This document shows positions 4,793 to 8,007 of a stretch of 8,007 nt of DNA, piece by piece. This DNA comes from Lachnospiraceae bacterium UBA3643. Lineage in GTDB: Bacteria > Bacillota > Clostridia > Lachnospirales > Lachnospiraceae. Position numbers and translations under genes: made by a program. Below the pieces are notes generated by a model that did no database searches, was not told the DNA's origin, and worked only from the letters and a program-made list of their open reading frames with translations. Location: NCBI GenBank assembly GCA_002373855.1, contig DFKO01000062.1, positions 1-8,007 of the forward strand. Direction: 5' to 3'. Within the stretch, counting starts at the first letter, position 1, and the number at the start of each line of letters is the position of its first letter.

Positions 4793-6139
4793 TCAAACTT
4801 TAACCGCCTCAATAATTATCTTTGCCATATATTCAAGTTTTTTATCATTCATTCCGGGATAAACACCTACCCAGAATGTGTCATTCATTATTCTGTCAGT
4901 ATTTTTTAAATCCCCAACTATCCTGTATTTATCTCCCTCTGCTCTCATCTGGTCAAAGCAGGGATGCTTTGTGAGATTACCCGCAAAGAGCATTCTCGTC
5001 TGGATACCCTTTGACTCGATATAGGGCACAACCTTTTTTCTGTCCATGCCTTCCTTTAATGTGATCATAAATCCAAACCAGCTTGGCTCCGATCCGGGGA
5101 GTGCTTCCGGCAGGATCACCTTATCGCTGATGGGTGCCAGGAGTTCTTTCAGGTATTTATGATTATGCTTTCTCTTTTCCACAAATCCCGGGAACTTCTC
5201 TATCTGGGCACATCCCACCGCTGCCTGAAGGTCAGTTGCTTTCAAATTATATCCAAAGTGGGAATATACATATTTATGATCATACCCCTTGGGCAGTTCT
5301 CCGTACTGGCCGTCAAATCTGTGACCGCACATATTGTCCTGGCCAGACTCACACACACAGTCCCTGCCCCAGTCACGCATTGATTTAATGATCCTGGCGA
5401 GCAATGGATTATTGGTATATACTGCGCCACCCTCTCCCATTGTCATATGATGCGGAGGGTAAAATGATGATGTACCTATATCACCGACTGTACCGGTAAA
5501 TATCATACCTCCCTTACCATCAGACACCTTGCTGCCAAGAGCATCACAGTTATCCTCCACAAGCCAGAGGTTATGTTTATCGCAAAATTTCTTAACCTTT
5601 ATCACATCAAAAGGATTGCCGAGAGTGTGTGCAATCATTACGACTTTTGTCTTTTCGGTCAGTGCTTTCTCAAGCATATCCGTATCAATATTGTACTGAG
5701 GGATTGTTACATCTAAAAATACAGGCACCACACCGTACTGGATGGCAGGAGTCACGGTTGTGGGGAACCCTGCCGCCACAGTGATCATCTCGTCTCCGGG
5801 ACGAACCTGTCTCTCTTTTAAGAGAGGCGAAGTAAGGGTCATAAATGCACAGAGGTTTGCAGAAGAGCCGGAATTAACCAGGGCGCAGAACTTTACACCC
5901 AGATATGATGCAAACTTTTTCTCAAACTCTCTCGTATATCTGCCGGATGTCAGCCAGAATTCAAGGGACGCATCCACGAGATTGACCATCTCATCATGGT
6001 CATAAACTCTTTTGGCATAAGGGATACGCTCACCTTCCGTATAGCCGTCTCCATCTCCCTTATGAAATGCATCACAGTACTCCGATACCATCTTTAGTAT
6101 CTCTTCCCTTGCCTGCTGTTCATTCATGTTTTCAAACAT
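4793..6139 (-). CDS. rfbH: CDP-6-deoxy-4-ketoglucose 3-dehydrase (E1)
   Basis: PMP-dependent, iron-sulfur enzyme of the DegT/DnrJ/EryC1 aminotransferase-like fold that removes the C3 hydroxyl of CDP-4-keto-6-deoxyglucose. It acts after RfbG, and electrons normally come from an E3 reductase (DdhD/AscD). It has 448 residues, typical for the family. The usual PLP-binding lysine is replaced by His: in SFYPPHHMTMGEGG the aligned residue is H230, as in known E1 enzymes. Cys ligands fit the E1 [2Fe-2S] pattern: C198 (in EDNCDALGS), then C261-x-C263-x7-C271. GSSAN (91-95) is the cofactor phosphate-binding loop. GGGAG (6147-6151) is 7 nt before the ATG. It lies 23 bp after the ABC gene and 43 bp before rfbG, in one operon. 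Neither E3 nor the cytidylyltransferase RfbF is in the window. The gene assignment is strong; the final sugar made cannot be told here. Confidence 0.94.
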   Translation of the reverse strand: MFENMNEQQAREEILKMVSEYCDAFHKGDGDGYTEGERIPYAKRVYDHDEMVNLVDASLEFWLTSGRYTREFEKKFASYLGVKFCALVNSGSSANLCAFMTLTSPLLKERQVRPGDEMITVAAGFPTTVTPAIQYGVVPVFLDVTIPQYNIDTDMLEKALTEKTKVVMIAHTLGNPFDVIKVKKFCDKHNLWLVEDNCDALGSKVSDGKGGMIFTGTVGDIGTSSFYPPHHMTMGEGGAVYTNNPLLARIIKSMRDWGRDCVCESGQDNMCGHRFDGQYGELPKGYDHKYVYSHFGYNLKATDLQAAVGCAQIEKFPGFVEKRKHNHKYLKELLAPISDKVILPEALPGSEPSWFGFMITLKEGMDRKKVVPYIESKGIQTRMLFAGNLTKHPCFDQMRAEGDKYRIVGDLKNTDRIMNDTFWVGVYPGMNDKKLEYMAKIIIEAVKV

Positions 6140-6162
6140 AATCTTTCTCCCTCACTTTTTAT

Positions 6163-7839
6163 TTATCTGACTTTTTCAACCGTACCTTTATCGGTTATCT
6201 TATATACACTGTCGCATTTCTCTATCGTACTCATTCTGTGGGCAATGATGAGCATGGTCACCTGTCCATGCAGGTATTCTATGGCATCCATCACGGCACT
6301 TTCCGTCTCATTATCAAGAGCTGATGTCGCCTCATCAAGTATCAGCAGTTCCGGATTGTTATAAAGTGCCCTTGCTATCGCTATCCTCTGGCGCTGTCCT
6401 CCCGAAAGGCGTACGCCCCTGTCTCCAACGACGGTATCAAGGCCATTAGGCAACATGGTGATAAACTCGCCAAGCTGGGCTTTTACCAGTGCGTCATTAA
6501 TTTTTTTGTCATCTATTATTTCTTCATCAATACCAAATGCAATATTATTTCTGATAGAATCATCTGACAGATAAATATTCTGAGGCACATAGCCTATCAT
6601 ACTGTACCACGAATTCAGATTATCATTTACCGGATGTCCATCAGAACAAACCTTTCCTCTGTCGCTTTCAAGGAGCCCCATAATCAAATCAACAAGAGTT
6701 GATTTTCCTGCTCCCGATTTTCCGACTATTCCCACCGATTCACCTTTGGATATAGCCAGCGATACATCATTCAATACAAAGTCGTTTCCCCCCTTATACT
6801 TAAATGATAAATCTTTAACTTCAATCTTTTCATCAAATGGTATACTGCCGGCGGCAGTTCTTTCATCCGTCTTTGATTCCCATGACGAAATTTCATTATA
6901 AATACTGTCAATCTTCGGTTTGTAAAAATTATATTCTGCAAGCAGCGCGTTTATTTTACCGACTGAAGGCAAAAGCCTGAACGCCGCCACAACAAAAACC
7001 GATATCATAGGAAGCATTGAAACGAGATCATTACCCATCCATTGATTAAACATAATCCAAATCATAATACCGACAATACAGATTGTCTCTGTAAACAGTC
7101 TTGGAATCTGGGTTAAAAACTGTTGTTTTCTGATCCTGTCGCTTGACATCCTGTCATATCTTTCATATTTCTTTTCGAAAAATGACTCTTTGCCAAGGAG
7201 CTTTACTTCCTTTACACCACCGATTCCCTGCATCATCCACTTAATTGTCTCAGTAGAATATATCATCTCCTCTTTACCCAACTTAATGATGCGTTTTTTT
7301 GATATTAACAAAACCAGACCTACGCATATACCTATGAGAAGTCCCATCATTAATGCCATTGTGAAATTCACACAAAAAAGCATAACAGCAAGTATTATAC
7401 AAATGATTAGTTCACTTGCCAGTTGCAGAATTGCCTTTGTTGCAATAAAAAAACCGTCTGAATCGCCTCTGATAAGTCTCTGTATCTCAGCAATGTTTGT
7501 CGAAAGGTGATACTCATATGGCTTATCCAGCATTCTTCTGAATATTTCTGCAGACAAGCGGCGTTTACCATCAAATACATATTTATATATACGATGATAC
7601 ATATATGCCAGAAACAGATTCTTTAAAATATATATTCCGATAAGTCCCATACATAATATGTATATTAAATTATAACCAGATTCATCCTTTCCGGTGATAG
7701 CATCAATTATCGGAAATACACCGGCTACCCCAACAAGTTCAAGTATGCCTCCTAAAAACATAAATATAAAAAGTAATCCAGGCTTCCTGTATCCGGTTTT
7801 ATCCAGAACAATTTTTATTTTACCAATGCTGTCTTTCAT
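6163..7839 (-). CDS. ABC transporter, fused TMD-NBD, flippase/glycan exporter type
   Basis: Half-transporter of 558 residues, expected to work as a homodimer in the cytoplasmic membrane. About six hydrophobic segments lie at 21-45, 57-80, 138-158, 160-180, 250-265 and 272-292. The ATPase domain follows from about 338: Walker A GKSGAGKST (373-381), Q-loop Q420, signature LSGGQ (478-482), Walker B LLILDE (498-503), D-loop SALD (506-509) and H534. All catalytic residues are intact, so it should be active. The layout resembles MsbA and the PglK lipid-linked oligosaccharide flippase. Its place directly upstream of rfbH and rfbG suggests it moves the lipid-linked glycan that carries their sugar, which is inference from context; a peptide or drug exporter cannot be excluded from sequence alone. 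There is no clear SD before ATG 7839, and only 18 bp separate it from the preceding stop, so translation may be coupled. The gene looks more A/T-rich than pnp or rfbH. Confidence 0.9.
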   Translation of the reverse strand: MKDSIGKIKIVLDKTGYRKPGLLFIFMFLGGILELVGVAGVFPIIDAITGKDESGYNLIYILCMGLIGIYILKNLFLAYMYHRIYKYVFDGKRRLSAEIFRRMLDKPYEYHLSTNIAEIQRLIRGDSDGFFIATKAILQLASELIICIILAVMLFCVNFTMALMMGLLIGICVGLVLLISKKRIIKLGKEEMIYSTETIKWMMQGIGGVKEVKLLGKESFFEKKYERYDRMSSDRIRKQQFLTQIPRLFTETICIVGIMIWIMFNQWMGNDLVSMLPMISVFVVAAFRLLPSVGKINALLAEYNFYKPKIDSIYNEISSWESKTDERTAAGSIPFDEKIEVKDLSFKYKGGNDFVLNDVSLAISKGESVGIVGKSGAGKSTLVDLIMGLLESDRGKVCSDGHPVNDNLNSWYSMIGYVPQNIYLSDDSIRNNIAFGIDEEIIDDKKINDALVKAQLGEFITMLPNGLDTVVGDRGVRLSGGQRQRIAIARALYNNPELLILDEATSALDNETESAVMDAIEYLHGQVTMLIIAHRMSTIEKCDSVYKITDKGTVEKVR

Positions 7840-7857
7840 AATTGCCGTTTAAAAAAT

Positions 7858-8007
7858 CTACAATCCAAACTTTCCTCTGATCCTGAAAATCAGAGAATCC
7901 GGAATCCTTTCATTTTCTTTCATTACAGCCGCCGCAGTATAGCAAAAGTTTTTACGGGCTATCGGATATTTTTTGAAATCAGATTTAAAATCTCTCAAAA
8001 GCCTGTT
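7858..8007 (-). CDS. C-terminal end of an unidentified gene, cut by window edge
   Basis: From the right edge the minus strand is open for 49 codons and stops with TAG at 7860-7858. The peptide is basic and charged, without a membrane segment (it starts NRLLRDFKSDFKKYPIARKN and ends FRIRGKFGL). It precedes the ABC gene by 18 bp on the same strand, so it is probably the upstream gene of the same operon. I do not recognise the family; a glycosyltransferase or other polysaccharide gene would fit the context but is a guess. An open frame this short could also arise by chance, though composition and spacing favour coding. Confidence 0.5.
   Translation of the reverse strand, partial: NRLLRDFKSDFKKYPIARKNFCYTAAAVMKENERIPDSLIFRIRGKFGL

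Noticed and set aside
4750..4812. Longer rfbG start at 4812
   Set aside because: It would translate through the intergenic hairpin and overlap rfbH; the ATG at 4749 has a strong SD and fits the family N-terminus.
5811..5826. Palindrome CTCTCTTTTAAGAGAG in rfbH
   Set aside because: Inside conserved coding sequence, with no T tract after it on either strand; probably chance from Leu/Lys/Glu/Arg codons.
6844..6858. GC-rich 6-bp inverted repeat ACTGCC/GGCAGT in the ABC gene
   Set aside because: Short, within the TMD-NBD linker coding sequence, with no terminator or promoter context.
1..8007. Mobile element, CRISPR, tRNA or rRNA
   Set aside because: No transposase, integrase, direct-repeat array, tRNA-like cloverleaf or rRNA sequence was recognised on either strand.

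Overview
The window reads as chromosomal DNA of a low-to-moderate GC Gram-positive bacterium, most likely a Lachnospiraceae/Clostridia member (Butyrivibrio-like). The reasons are the rpsO and pnp protein sequences, strong AAGGAG/GGAGG ribosome binding sites, AT-rich consensus-like sigma-A promoters, and an EFR1-type flavodoxin/ferredoxin protein typical of anaerobes. The genus is inference. No mobile element, CRISPR array, tRNA or rRNA was seen.

Layout. (1) 1-1350, minus: N-terminal 450 residues of polynucleotide phosphorylase (pnp), running off the left edge, with its own promoter and a long leader that can fold over its ribosome binding site. (2) 1680-2453, plus: EFR1-family flavodoxin/two-[4Fe-4S] ferredoxin protein. 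It sits between pnp and rpsO, two genes that are neighbours in many bacteria. (3) 2456-2489: 12-bp perfect hairpin terminator shared by the EFR1 gene and rpsO. (4) 2514-2780, minus: rpsO (ribosomal protein S15) with a structured leader. (5) 3011-3691, plus: an unrecognised three-TM protein with an acidic N-terminus and a Tyr-rich C-terminal domain. Its 3' end overlaps the 3' end of rfbG by 25 bp, and its probable terminator lies inside the rfbG coding sequence. (6) 8007-3667, minus: one operon of a surface-polysaccharide locus, in transcription order a partial unknown gene, an ABC-type flippase/exporter, rfbH (CDP-6-deoxy-4-ketoglucose 3-dehydrase, E1) and rfbG (CDP-glucose 4,6-dehydratase).

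How the genes work together. RfbG converts CDP-glucose to CDP-4-keto-6-deoxyglucose. RfbH, with PMP and a [2Fe-2S] cluster, then removes the C3 hydroxyl on the way to CDP-3,6-dideoxyhexoses. The ABC protein is a fused TMD-NBD of the kind that flips lipid-linked sugars or exports glycans. The window therefore holds the end of a glycan locus that makes and exports a dideoxysugar-containing (or related deoxysugar) polymer, abutting a housekeeping translation/RNA-decay region. The cytidylyltransferase (RfbF/DdhA), the E3 reductase (DdhD) and later tailoring enzymes are not in the window.

The most interesting signals are regulatory: a candidate RBS-occluding leader switch in pnp, a terminator written inside an opposing coding sequence, a perfect hairpin between rfbH and rfbG, and a possible S15 autoregulatory leader. 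No clearly new multi-gene system was found.
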